Source: Nitrospirae bacterium GWC2_56_14 | GTDB lineage: Bacteria > Nitrospirota > UBA9217 | Length of the DNA: 18,735 nt | NCBI GenBank assembly: GCA_001803705.1 | Contig: MHDY01000200.1 | Coordinates: 1 to 18,735, forward strand | Direction: 5' to 3' | In this document: one piece after another, positions 9,287-17,572 of the stretch | Numbering within the stretch: position 1 is the first letter of the stretch | Layout: each line of letters starts with the position of its first letter | Notes under the pieces: generated by a model | What the model was told of the DNA's origin: nothing | Seen by the model: the letters and a program-made list of their open reading frames with translations, nothing else | Databases searched by the model: none | Made by a program: the position numbers and the translations under genes

Positions 9287-10777
9287 ATGATTACCGGTGA
9301 TGAACATACTGCAGATCGTACCCTCCCGGACAATCATAATCTCTACAGGGAGAGGGTCCTTGCAGAGCAGGTGAAACAGATTTACGCCCTTGCTCCTATA
9401 GGGTTCGTAGCAACTTTTTTCAACTCTCTACTCGTCTTTTTCATTTTGAAGGATGTAATGCGGCTCACCCTGCTGGTCCCATGGCTGGCAGCGGTACTGT
9501 TTATTACAATGCTCAGGCTTGGACTTGTGCTCTGGTTCCGCTCCGTTGAGTTCGAACCGTCTGCTGCCGGAACCTGGTCACGACGATTCATTGTCGGCCT
9601 CTTCATCGTAGGCCTCGCCTGGGGTTCCATCGGTTTTTTCCCCTTCTCGGGAATCAGTCTCGCTCACGACGTCTTTATCGCCTTCGTTCTTGGCGGCATG
9701 GCAGCAGGGGCGTCGTCAACTTTCAGCATGCTCAGGTTCAGTTACGCCGCATTCAGCATCCCCGCTCTCTTGCCGCTTACCCTGCACTTTCTTCTGGTGA
9801 ACGAAACCTTCCACGTCGCCATGGGAGCGATGGTTTCACTGTTCGGCATCCTGCTCTGGAGAATATCGGAGCACAACTACGAAATGAACAGGACATCGCT
9901 GGTACTCAGGTTCCAGAATATGGGGATGATTGAAGGGCTCAAGCGGGCAAAAGAACGGGTCGAAAGGCTGAATGCCAAATTGTCGGCGGAGATAGAGGCA
10001 AAACACAAGGCGGAAGCCGATCTCAGGGCTCATCACGAGCAACTCGAACGAGTGGTCCAGGAACGGACCGCCGATCTCACGGCGGTCAACAGGGAGCTGG
10101 AGCTGTTTGCCTATGTAGCATCCCACGACCTGCAGGAGCCGCTTCGCATGGTGACCAGTTACCTAAAGCTGCTGGAACAGAAATATAGGGGCCGACTGGA
10201 CGAGAAGGCGGATATGTACATCCATTACGCCGTCGACGGCGGGTTGAGGATGCATAAACTGATCGATGGTATTCTCTCGTATTCGCGATTGTCACAGAGC
10301 ATCAAATTTGCACCGGTCGATGTCAATGCTGCGTTCAGCGTCGCGGTGACGAATCTTGCACCTACTATCAGCGAAAAAAACGCGGTAGTGACAAAGGATG
10401 CCCTGCCCACAATATCAGGAGACGAGATCCAACTGCAGCAGCTACTGCAGAACCTGATCAGCAATGGTCTGAAGTACACGAAAGCCGACACGGTTCCACG
10501 TGTGCATGTCACTGCGGAGTGGCAGGAAGGTGCATGGGTGTTTTCAGTAACGGACAACGGCATCGGCATAGATCCTCGCGATTTTGACAATATTTTTCAG
10601 GTATTTCACCGGCTCCACACCCGCGAGGAATATCCCGGCACCGGAATTGGCCTCGCTTCGTGCAAAAAGATCGTCGAACGACACGGCGGGGATATCTGGG
10701 TCGAGTCAACACAGGGGAAGGGATCGACCTTTTCCTTCCGAATTCCCGCAGACAGAAGTCGAGGTCCGACGCAATGA
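9287..10777 (+). CDS. Membrane-bound sensor histidine kinase
   Basis: This 496-residue kinase has an N-terminal membrane region with about six hydrophobic segments (roughly 35-57, 62-84, 102-121, 126-148, 151-170, 175-193) and no large periplasmic loop. A coiled coil follows (about 210-265; ERVERLNAKL...VVQERTADL), then a HisKA domain with phospho-acceptor His280 in ASHDLQEPLR, the variant common in phytochrome-like kinases. The HATPase domain has N-box Asn393 (LISNGLKYT), the VTDNGIGID G1 box and a GTGIGLASCKK G2 box. It lacks a receiver, so its phosphate must go to another protein. A GGGAG lies just upstream of the ATG at 9287. The next gene, ercA-like, begins 40 bp after the stop, so co-transcription is likely. 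The signal sensed by the membrane domain is not recognisable. Confidence 0.92.
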   Translation: MITGDEHTADRTLPDNHNLYRERVLAEQVKQIYALAPIGFVATFFNSLLVFFILKDVMRLTLLVPWLAAVLFITMLRLGLVLWFRSVEFEPSAAGTWSRRFIVGLFIVGLAWGSIGFFPFSGISLAHDVFIAFVLGGMAAGASSTFSMLRFSYAAFSIPALLPLTLHFLLVNETFHVAMGAMVSLFGILLWRISEHNYEMNRTSLVLRFQNMGMIEGLKRAKERVERLNAKLSAEIEAKHKAEADLRAHHEQLERVVQERTADLTAVNRELELFAYVASHDLQEPLRMVTSYLKLLEQKYRGRLDEKADMYIHYAVDGGLRMHKLIDGILSYSRLSQSIKFAPVDVNAAFSVAVTNLAPTISEKNAVVTKDALPTISGDEIQLQQLLQNLISNGLKYTKADTVPRVHVTAEWQEGAWVFSVTDNGIGIDPRDFDNIFQVFHRLHTREEYPGTGIGLASCKKIVERHGGDIWVESTQGKGSTFSFRIPADRSRGPTQ

Positions 10778-10817
10778 CGGCGCCACACTCACCAAAGGGA
10801 GTCGCTGGGAGAATGCG

Positions 10818-11984
10818 ATGATAGCTGCTGACCTGGAACTGCGCAAATTTGTTGCTCCTGAATTTGTTTTCGGCGCCGATGCCAGAAAGCTTGCAGGAAG
10901 ATACGCCATGAACGTGGGAGCCCGCAAGGTGCTGGTAGTGAGCGACCCCGAAGTCATGGCTGCCGGCTGGACGGACGACGTCATCCATTCCCTGGAAGAG
11001 GTGGGAATGCTGCACTTCTCCCTCTTCACGTCGGTAACGAGCAACCCGAAAGCACATGAGGTGCAGGAGGGAGCCCGCCTGTTTCGAAGCGAGGGTTGCG
11101 ACAGCATCGTTGCCGTAGGCGGCGGAAGCCCGATGGATTGCGCGAAGGGCATCGGCATTGTCACTGCCACCGGCCGGGATATCAAGGAATTCGAAGGGGT
11201 TGACAAGGTAGACATGGTCATACCTCCCCTCATCTGTGTGCCGACCACTGCGGGCTCTGCTGCAGACGTTTCTCAATTCGCCATCATCACCGACAGCGAA
11301 CGGCGAAAAAAACTTGCCATCGTCAGCAAAATGATCGTTCCGGATGCCGCCTTGATCGATCCGGTCACGACCACCACCATGCCGCCCGAACTGACCCTGA
11401 GCACGGGAATAGACGCCTTGTGCCATGCCGTAGAATCGTTTGTTTCGACTGCCCATTCTCCCATCACCGACCTTCACGCCCTGCAGGCGATCAGCCTGAT
11501 ATCGACCAACCTGCTTCCCGTTCTGGATTTGCCGCACAACCTCAATTTTCGCAGCAGAATGATGCTGGCCAGCCTCAATGCAGGACTGGCTTTTTCCAAC
11601 GCCAGCCTCGGATTGACCCATGCCATGGCCCATGGTCTCGGCGGCATGTTCGATTCCCCCCACGGCGAGTCCAATGCGCTGCTTCTTCCGTTTGTCATCG
11701 AGTTCAATTTTGCAGCGGTACCTGAGCGATACCGGCAGGTTGGAGAGGCAATGGGGCTACGATTGCATGGCATGGACGACGACGATGTTAAATCAACGCT
11801 CAATTCCAAATTGATAAACCTGTGCGAGGCTGCGGGAAGGATCCCTTCCATGACAGATCTGGGGATTTCAAGGTCGGACATACCGCAGCTTGTGGGACGA
11901 GCGATGAAGGACCCCTGTCTCTTTACCAACCCCCGGCGCCCCAGGAAACGGGATATAGAAGCTCTTTATGAAAAAGCGCTCTGA
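10818..11984 (+). CDS. ercA: ErcA-like iron-containing alcohol dehydrogenase-type regulatory protein
   Basis: The 388-residue product is a complete group III Fe-ADH fold: a GGGSPMDCAK nucleotide-binding motif (101-110), TTAGSAADVS (143-152) and the four usual metal ligands Asp199, His203 (GIDALCHAVE), His268 and His282 (LTHAMAHGLGG, DSPHGESNA). The N-terminus (ELRKFVAPEFVFGADARKLA) and the length match the ErcA subfamily as I recall it, whose Pseudomonas member is tied to regulation of alcohol oxidation beside sensor kinases. The frame extends 78 codons upstream into the preceding kinase gene, but those residues show no Fe-ADH character; the ATG at 10818 has a GGGAG about 6 nt upstream and restores family length. 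It sits between two kinase genes and overlaps the second by 17 bp. The ligand set is intact, so catalytic activity cannot be excluded. Confidence 0.88.
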   Translation: MIAADLELRKFVAPEFVFGADARKLAGRYAMNVGARKVLVVSDPEVMAAGWTDDVIHSLEEVGMLHFSLFTSVTSNPKAHEVQEGARLFRSEGCDSIVAVGGGSPMDCAKGIGIVTATGRDIKEFEGVDKVDMVIPPLICVPTTAGSAADVSQFAIITDSERRKKLAIVSKMIVPDAALIDPVTTTTMPPELTLSTGIDALCHAVESFVSTAHSPITDLHALQAISLISTNLLPVLDLPHNLNFRSRMMLASLNAGLAFSNASLGLTHAMAHGLGGMFDSPHGESNALLLPFVIEFNFAAVPERYRQVGEAMGLRLHGMDDDDVKSTLNSKLINLCEAAGRIPSMTDLGISRSDIPQLVGRAMKDPCLFTNPRRPRKRDIEALYEKAL

Positions 11985-14019
11985 CAAAACGGACTGGAAC
12001 GTCCAAAAGGAAAAGATCATCGGACTCGGTGAAAGTTCGGTACGCAAGACCTACTTTCCCCAGCTCCAGCAGAAGCTCGATGAACTGGAGCGCTTCAGGG
12101 CGCTTCTGGATCAGACGAGAGACTCCATCTTCCTCGTTCGAGCCACCTCCCTCGCCATTATCGATGGTAACTCCTCTGCCTGCCGCGAGCTGCAGTGTTC
12201 CCGAGAACGACTCCTGTCAGCCCGGATGCAGGAGTTCCTCCCGCACGATGCCGTCGAAACCCTTAAGGAAGCTGTTTCCTCGGGAAAAACCGGCGACGGA
12301 GAAAAGGTCATCGTAACTTCTGTGCGTACCTGTTCCGGCGAAGAGCTCCCCGTGGAGATAACCTTCCGGCTCGTCACTTTCAACGGTGTACTGTACGGTG
12401 TTGCCGTAGCCCGGGACATACGCGAGCGCAAGCAGGCCGAGGAAGAACTGAAACAGAGTGAAGGGCGCTTGCGGTTTGCCTCTGCCGCCGCGGGAATCGG
12501 AACATGGAACTGGGACCTGAAGACGAACGAGCTGATCTGGAATGCACGCTGCAAGGAACTCTTCGGACTTCGGCCGGATACCGCCATCAGTCATGAATTA
12601 TTCCTCGGTTCTCTACCCGAAGAAGACCGTGAAGCGGCCGATAACGCAGTGTGGACAGCACTGCGTGATCATTCCGATTATAGTGTCGAAATACGTGTCA
12701 CATTGCCGGACGGGACCTTGCGGTGGGTATTGAGTAAAGGGCGCGGGTTCTACGACGAGATGGGAAATCCTCTCGGCATGCACGGCATCGCACTGGACAT
12801 CACCGATCGGAAACGTTACGAGAAAGAACTCGTGGAAGCGAGAGCTGCAGCTGAGGCAGCCAACAATGCAAAATCCCAGTTTCTCGCCAACATGAGCCAT
12901 GAACTGCGAACTCCCATCAATGGCATCCTCGGGGTCTTTCAACTCATTCTGGGCGGCTACGCCGGGAGCCTCGGCGCGGACCAGAAAGATCTGCTCGCGA
13001 AAGCCGACCGGTCGGCACGAGCTCTTCTCCGTATAATTGAGGACATTCTGGATCTGTCGCGCATCGAAGCTGGAAAGGTGTCTTTGATGGAAGAGGATTT
13101 CTCTCTTCGTGAGGCGGTTTCCGACGCTGTCGAATTGTTCGCCATTGAAGCCCGTAGTAAGGGTCTCGACCTGAGACTTTACATCAACGCAGACGTACCG
13201 GAGCGTCTCACAGGGGACGCATTGAGGCTGAGGCAGGTGCTGGTGAACCTTGTGGGGAACGCTCTTAAATTTACGCTGAAAGGAATGGTGGAGATTGCCG
13301 TCGCAGTCGGCTCCCGAACTGCCGGCGGTATCATCGAGGTGGCTTTTTCTGTTACGGACACGGGAATCGGCATTCCGCACGACAGGAGAGACGATATATT
13401 CCGTCCCTTCACGCAGCTGGACCCATCGGACACCCGCAGGTTCGGAGGAACCGGCCTGGGGCTGGCGATCAGCAGCAGGCTGGTGGAAATTATGGGAGGG
13501 ACACTGTCATTTACCAGTAAAGAGGGGGTAGGAAGCTCCTTCTCCGTCATCATTCCGTTACGGGAGGCCTCACAAGCGGCGGTGCCGGAACCCCCCCCTG
13601 CAATTGCGGTTCCGCCGTCCCATGAACGCAATGCAACGCCGAATATACTTGTGGCAGAGGACGACCCCCTCGCCGCGGAACTGCTCAAGAACATCCTGGA
13701 ATACCATGGGCTGGAGATGGACCTGGCCCGGACAGGACAGGAGGCAGTCGAAATGTGGGGAAAAGGGCAGTACGATCTCATCATCATGGACGTGCAGATG
13801 CCGCGAATGGATGGGATTACTGCCACGTTACACATACGTGAAAAAGAAAAAAGCACCGGCGGGCATATCCCGATTATGGCCATTACCGCCCACGCTTTTC
13901 CCGAGGATGAGAAACGGTGCCTGGCGGCAGGAATGGACTCCTATCAGACAAAGCCATTAGATATGGAGCGAGGCATCGACATTCTGTTTTCGCTTCTTCG
14001 CGGAAGAAGAGCGAAGTGA
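11968..14019 (+). CDS. PAS-PAS hybrid sensor histidine kinase/response regulator
   Basis: This 683-residue protein has no membrane segment. In order: a short N-terminal helix, PAS domain (about 40-155), second PAS/PAC domain (about 165-285; the GTWNWDLKTNELIWN start is typical), HisKA with His311 in NMSHELRTPINGI, HATPase with Asn431 (LVGNALKFT), VTDTGIGIP and FGGTGLGLAIS (492-501), then a receiver domain (about 560-675) with acidic pocket Glu564-Asp565-Asp566, phospho-acceptor Asp608 (IIMDVQMPRMDG) and Lys662 (QTKPLD). All key residues are present, so it should be active. It starts 17 bp inside the end of ercA, suggesting translational coupling. There is no DNA-binding output domain, so signal must pass on to an HPt or regulator elsewhere. 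Its cytosolic PAS domains suggest an internal redox or ligand signal, complementing the membrane kinase upstream. Confidence 0.93.
   Translation: MKKRSDKTDWNVQKEKIIGLGESSVRKTYFPQLQQKLDELERFRALLDQTRDSIFLVRATSLAIIDGNSSACRELQCSRERLLSARMQEFLPHDAVETLKEAVSSGKTGDGEKVIVTSVRTCSGEELPVEITFRLVTFNGVLYGVAVARDIRERKQAEEELKQSEGRLRFASAAAGIGTWNWDLKTNELIWNARCKELFGLRPDTAISHELFLGSLPEEDREAADNAVWTALRDHSDYSVEIRVTLPDGTLRWVLSKGRGFYDEMGNPLGMHGIALDITDRKRYEKELVEARAAAEAANNAKSQFLANMSHELRTPINGILGVFQLILGGYAGSLGADQKDLLAKADRSARALLRIIEDILDLSRIEAGKVSLMEEDFSLREAVSDAVELFAIEARSKGLDLRLYINADVPERLTGDALRLRQVLVNLVGNALKFTLKGMVEIAVAVGSRTAGGIIEVAFSVTDTGIGIPHDRRDDIFRPFTQLDPSDTRRFGGTGLGLAISSRLVEIMGGTLSFTSKEGVGSSFSVIIPLREASQAAVPEPPPAIAVPPSHERNATPNILVAEDDPLAAELLKNILEYHGLEMDLARTGQEAVEMWGKGQYDLIIMDVQMPRMDGITATLHIREKEKSTGGHIPIMAITAHAFPEDEKRCLAAGMDSYQTKPLDMERGIDILFSLLRGRRAK
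13993..14009 (+). terminator. Hairpin at the end of the hybrid kinase gene (weak terminator candidate)
   Basis: CTTCTTC and GAAGAAG form a perfect 7-bp stem with a 3-nt loop, ending 8 nt before the stop triplet. No T-tract follows, and the convergent rhodanese gene ends 20 bp further on. It could serve as a bidirectional pause site or be coding coincidence. Confidence 0.25.
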
Positions 14020-14039
14020 AGGTAAGTATGTCCCTGGAG

Positions 14040-15056
14040 CTATTGTTGCCTCCCCTTCTCCACCGGCAACTCCAGCGACTTCCCCAGTGAAAGCAGGTAA
14101 CCTTTGGCGGCACCAAGGCCATCAGTCGCATCATTCCATCCCAGCGTGCCGAAGCGCATGTCATATGCCTCATATCCGAGCTGATTCAAGAACAATGCAG
14201 CTGACCCGCCCCAGTGGCCAACGTAGCAGATCAGCACGATTTTCTTGTCCCGTGGTAGTTTGCTCAGGCTTTCCGCTTTGGCAAATTCACTGACGGGGAT
14301 ATTGATCGCCCCGGGCACGTGCCCTTTGGAGTAATCTTCCCGGCTCTGGAGGCTCACCAGGAAGTAGCTTGGATCGCCACCCTGGACCGCTTTGGCGTAG
14401 ACCTCATTCCGGTCGATGAACAGGTTCCGTTCGTTGGCGACAATGGCCCCGGTTCGCGCAATAATCGTCTCGCGCCCGCCTGTGCCGGCAATTGTCGGGG
14501 GAGTGTGATTCCGCGGAGGAGAAATGCTGACGATGCTGACCGGATACCCGGCGGAACCGGGATAGGGAGACGAGATGCCCGCCCCTGCGCCGTTCCAGTA
14601 ACTAAGTCCCATGGACATGGCATAGGTTTCATAGCCGAGTTGGCCGAAAAAGAGGGCTGCCACCATGGAACGATGGCCATTGTCACAGGTGAAGACGATC
14701 TTTTTGCCAGGGGGCAGCAGGGACAGCGATTTTGCCTCAGCTATCTCCCCCAAGGGGATATTGATCGCCCCCGGCACGTGTCCCTTTGAGTACTCCTCCG
14801 GTGATTGGACGCTCACCAGCAGGTAGGAGGTGTCGTCACCCTGGATAATCTTCGCATACACATCCTCGGCGCGCATGAAAGGAAATCGGCCGAAATAGGC
14901 GTTGCTGAGTTGCAGAATCTCAGTGAAGAGATAATTTTCGCCTGCACCTGTCTGGCGGGTTGCGCTCTCGTCAGCGATGGCAACTGAAGTGTGTGATGCA
15001 ACGGTGAATGCTGACAGCAAACCAATCAGACAGATAGTGAGGTAGCGGTTGATCAT
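14040..15056 (-). CDS. Exported tandem rhodanese-domain protein
   Basis: The 338-residue product has a signal peptide (residues 1 to about 28; MINRYLTICLIGLLSAF..., ending AIA) and two homologous rhodanese domains (about 62-155 and 214-308). Both carry YSKGHVPGAINIP and a QLGYE..DM/AM segment, pointing to internal duplication. Domain 1 has a canonical active-site loop with Cys124 (CDNGHRS). Domain 2 keeps Cys277, but its loop reads CYVGHWG and lacks the usual Arg. Rhodaneses carry persulfide sulfur between donors and acceptors; an exported one would act in the periplasm. The frame is open 40 codons upstream, but the ATG at 15056 has AAGGGAG 8 nt upstream and begins the signal peptide. It is convergent with the hybrid kinase and divergent from the activase gene. 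No partner is evident. Confidence 0.88.
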   Translation of the reverse strand: MINRYLTICLIGLLSAFTVASHTSVAIADESATRQTGAGENYLFTEILQLSNAYFGRFPFMRAEDVYAKIIQGDDTSYLLVSVQSPEEYSKGHVPGAINIPLGEIAEAKSLSLLPPGKKIVFTCDNGHRSMVAALFFGQLGYETYAMSMGLSYWNGAGAGISSPYPGSAGYPVSIVSISPPRNHTPPTIAGTGGRETIIARTGAIVANERNLFIDRNEVYAKAVQGGDPSYFLVSLQSREDYSKGHVPGAINIPVSEFAKAESLSKLPRDKKIVLICYVGHWGGSAALFLNQLGYEAYDMRFGTLGWNDATDGLGAAKGYLLSLGKSLELPVEKGRQQ

Positions 15057-15358
15057 GGAATGACTCCCTTTGCAGACAGGTAGTTGTGGCATATTTGTGA
15101 GATCAAGATCAGTCGAGGCTTCCCTGGGTACACGACGGTTGCAGTTTACCTGGTTTTGTAGCTGCTGGCCAAGCAAATCAATGGTTCCCCCTTTGTCTTC
15201 ACGCTACCACCTTCCATAAATCCTTCATCAGGTTACCCGCTATCAGGCTTTCACCAGAGATTGTTTATTCTGCTGCTTCAGAAGTTCTTGGGTTGTACGC
15301 TTGATTGTGGCTCATTGGCCGGAAGGATGCCCATCTTATCCTGATATTGATAAAACCG

Positions 15359-16234
15359 ATGGAAGTTATTGATTTGATCAAAAGGTTCAATTTGACGATC
15401 AACATTAAGTACTTTACAATTCTGCCTTTGCGAAAATCACAAGCCCCATTGAGAACACAAGAGGTTCATATCAGACGCGCCGGAATCGACATTGGATCGC
15501 GAAGTATCGAACTCACTATCATGGATGGTGAGACCTGTGAGGTAACCGAACGCTTCCAGGCGGAAACCTCTATCGATCTTGCTTCGCAATTGCGGAATAT
15601 ACAGGATAGCTATAGATGGGATGTCCTCGTTTCGACCGGATATGGCCGTCATCTCTCTCAAAACATTCTTGGTGGCGAAACAGTGACCGAAATCAGAGCC
15701 TACGCCACCTCTGCCCATCACTTCTACAGTGAGATAGAATTGGTGATCGATCTGGGCGGACAGGACACGAAGGCGCTGTTGCTTGACCCTTGCGCAGGTC
15801 AACTCTTGAAGTTCGAGATGAATGACAAGTGCTCTGCGGGCACGGGTAAGTTCTTCGAGATGATGGCCGCGACAATGGGTCTCAGCCTGGATGAACTTGT
15901 TGCGGCAGCGCGCAGGGGCGAGAAGCTATTTGAAATCAACAGCACCTGCACCGTATTCGCCGAATCGGAAGTTATCTCGCTGCTGACTACTGGTGCTTCC
16001 GTTGAAGATATTGCCCGGGCGATACATGAATCGCTGCTGAGCAAGCTGGTCTCGCTCCTGTCCAAGGTGATGAAGGCTGATGCGCCCTCAGTGCTCTTCG
16101 TCGGCGGTGGTGCCAAGAATAGCACGCTCGTGGCGCTGCTTGCGGAGGCAGTTTGTAAAAAGATCATCGTTCCTGAATATCCGGAATTCTTCGGCGCTTA
16201 TGGCGCCGCGCTGCTTGCTAAAAATACCCTCTGA
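15359..16234 (+). CDS. BadF/BadG/HgdC-family [4Fe-4S] ATPase, activase of the adjacent reductase
   Basis: The ASKHA-fold ATPase core begins at GIDIGSRSIEL and contains VSTGYGRH, LVIDLGGQDTK and FVGGGAKN nucleotide-binding motifs. Cys158 (NDKCSAGTGKF) and Cys197 (NSTCTVFAESE) are 39 residues apart, the same spacing I recall for the two Cys that hold the single [4Fe-4S] cluster between subunits of HgdC. Such activases use ATP to inject one low-potential electron into a partner. The partner gene follows after 9 bp, so they form an operon. The start is uncertain: the ATG at 15359 is the only in-frame ATG but has no ribosome-binding site and adds about 38 residues before the core. The frame also opens at a TTG at 15305. 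A good AAGAGG lies before an ATC codon at 15470, where family members usually begin. Confidence 0.88.
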   Translation: MEVIDLIKRFNLTINIKYFTILPLRKSQAPLRTQEVHIRRAGIDIGSRSIELTIMDGETCEVTERFQAETSIDLASQLRNIQDSYRWDVLVSTGYGRHLSQNILGGETVTEIRAYATSAHHFYSEIELVIDLGGQDTKALLLDPCAGQLLKFEMNDKCSAGTGKFFEMMAATMGLSLDELVAAARRGEKLFEINSTCTVFAESEVISLLTTGASVEDIARAIHESLLSKLVSLLSKVMKADAPSVLFVGGGAKNSTLVALLAEAVCKKIIVPEYPEFFGAYGAALLAKNTL

Positions 16235-16243
16235 GGAGATGCC

Positions 16244-17398
16244 ATGAGTCACCTGACGCCGCTTTTTAACGACGAGTTCATCGATCTACCACTGAAACGC
16301 GCTCTGGGGCAAGTTGTCAAAAGACGCGAGACCGGCTCCAAGGTTGTTGGCGCCTACTGCTCTTACGCCCCGGTGGAACTGGTCTGGGCCATGGGTGGTG
16401 TGCCTGCCATACTGTGCGCCTTTTCCAACGCTCCCATAGGCAAAGCTGAAGAGACGCTCCCCACAAACCTCTGTCCCCTGATTAAATCAAGCTTCGGGTT
16501 CATCGAATTGAAGACGTGCCCCTTTTTCGAGTTGACCGATGCCGTTGTGGGTGAAACTACCTGCGACGGGAAGAAGAAGATGTTCGAGCTCATCGGGAAG
16601 CATCGACCAATGTATGTCATGGATCTTCCCCAGTGCCCGACGAACAAGGGAGCAGTTGCATATTGGAGGCAGTCCGTAGCAGGGTTCAAGGAATTCCTGG
16701 AATCGGAATTCCACATGACGATCACCGAGAGCGCCATCGAGAAGAGCATCCAGGAGAGCAACAGGAAAAATAGTCTTGTCGAGGAGATTTTTGCCTTCGG
16801 TGCGCATGACCCATCGATAATCACCTGGCAGGAGATGTACGATGTGGCGACATTTGCCGTAGTCTCCAACGGAAGCGAGACCATTGCCAAACTTCAGGAA
16901 ATCATCGCACTCCTCACCGACCGACGTGAAAAGGGACAGTACGTATCGAAAGAGAATGCCAAGCGTGTCCTGATCACCGGCTGCCCAATCGGCGGAGATG
17001 TTCTGAAGGTACTCAAATTGGTGGACGAAGAAGGCGCCACAGTTGTAGGCCTCGACAACTGTACGGGCCTGAAGCCCTTTCTAGGCAGGATCGACGAAGG
17101 GAGCGATGATCCGTTGATGGCTATTGCAAAACGATACCTGCAGATCCCCTGTGCCTGCATGACACCGAACACGGGACGTTTCGACCAGCTCAAGAAACAG
17201 GTTTCCCTCCTGAAGCCCGACCTCGTGATCGATCTCGTGCTGCAAGCGTGTCATACCTTCAACGTGGAAGCGGTAAAGGTGGAGTCGTGCGTGAGAAACG
17301 ACCTGGGGGTAAACTATCTCAAGGTGGTGACAGATTTTTCCACCCAGGATCTTGGTCAGCTGAAAACGAGGATCGGCGCCGCCTTGGAGATGAGTTAG
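16244..17398 (+). CDS. Double-cubane-cluster-type anaerobic reductase (2-hydroxyacyl-CoA dehydratase D family)
   Basis: The 384-residue product belongs to the HgdB/BcrBC/FldC superfamily. The blocks LCPLIKSSFGF (77-86) and VVGETTCDGKKKMFE (101-115) match the double-cubane-cluster protein (DCCP) branch as I recall it, rather than true 2-hydroxyacyl-CoA dehydratases. DCCPs carry an [8Fe-9S] cluster and, with an ATP-dependent activase, reduce small molecules such as acetylene or hydrazine in vitro; the natural substrate is unknown. Cysteines occur at 39, 58, 77, 92, 107, 131, 247, 273, 303, 305, 336 and 349; which of these bind the cluster cannot be decided here. GGAG lies 5 nt before the ATG and overlaps the activase stop region, so the two genes are probably translated as a unit. 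There is no second dehydratase subunit next door, consistent with a homodimeric DCCP and against an HgdAB-type heterodimer. Confidence 0.85.
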   Translation: MSHLTPLFNDEFIDLPLKRALGQVVKRRETGSKVVGAYCSYAPVELVWAMGGVPAILCAFSNAPIGKAEETLPTNLCPLIKSSFGFIELKTCPFFELTDAVVGETTCDGKKKMFELIGKHRPMYVMDLPQCPTNKGAVAYWRQSVAGFKEFLESEFHMTITESAIEKSIQESNRKNSLVEEIFAFGAHDPSIITWQEMYDVATFAVVSNGSETIAKLQEIIALLTDRREKGQYVSKENAKRVLITGCPIGGDVLKVLKLVDEEGATVVGLDNCTGLKPFLGRIDEGSDDPLMAIAKRYLQIPCACMTPNTGRFDQLKKQVSLLKPDLVIDLVLQACHTFNVEAVKVESCVRNDLGVNYLKVVTDFSTQDLGQLKTRIGAALEMS

Positions 17399-17439
17399 TT
17401 TGATTGACGAGGTATGGCATCCTTCCAATGTTTATACCT

Positions 17440-17472
17440 GACCTTCGGCAAGGACGGAAGGGGTCAAGTCTT
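17440..17472 (+). terminator. Possible terminator downstream of the reductase operon
   Basis: GACC TTC and GAA..GGTC can pair around a roughly 10-nt loop with a 2-nt bulge, followed by AAGTCTTTATT, a weak T-rich tail. It lies 42 bp after the reductase stop, in the right orientation. The stem is imperfect. Confidence 0.3.
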
Positions 17473-17510
17473 TATTGTTGGCATGCCGAACCGACGGCAA
17501 CTGTGCTACA

Positions 17511-17538
17511 TAAAAAAAGCCCTGATTTCTCAGGGCTT
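17511..17538 (-). terminator. Rho-independent terminator of the tmRNA fragment
   Basis: AAGCCCTGA and TCAGGGCTT (17517-17538) form a perfect 9-bp stem with a TTTC/GAAA-type loop. On the minus strand the stem runs directly into seven T residues (17518 down to 17512). It lies about 35 nt beyond the tmRNA CCA end, as expected of the original ssrA terminator. A smaller hairpin (GGTCC/GGACC, 17552-17566) lies between. Confidence 0.82.
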
Positions 17539-17572
17539 CCTGTACTGCTCCGGTCCTTGCTGGACCTTTAAT

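Noticed and set aside
10584..10817. Upstream extension of the ErcA-like protein
   Set aside because: It overlaps the kinase catalytic domain in another frame; the ATG at 10818 has a good ribosome-binding site and gives the family length.
12613..13380. 255-codon minus-strand frame inside the hybrid kinase gene, and similar shadow frames at 13179-13883 and 10509-11663
   Set aside because: They are antisense to genes with complete, strongly conserved catalytic motifs and show no family signature of their own.
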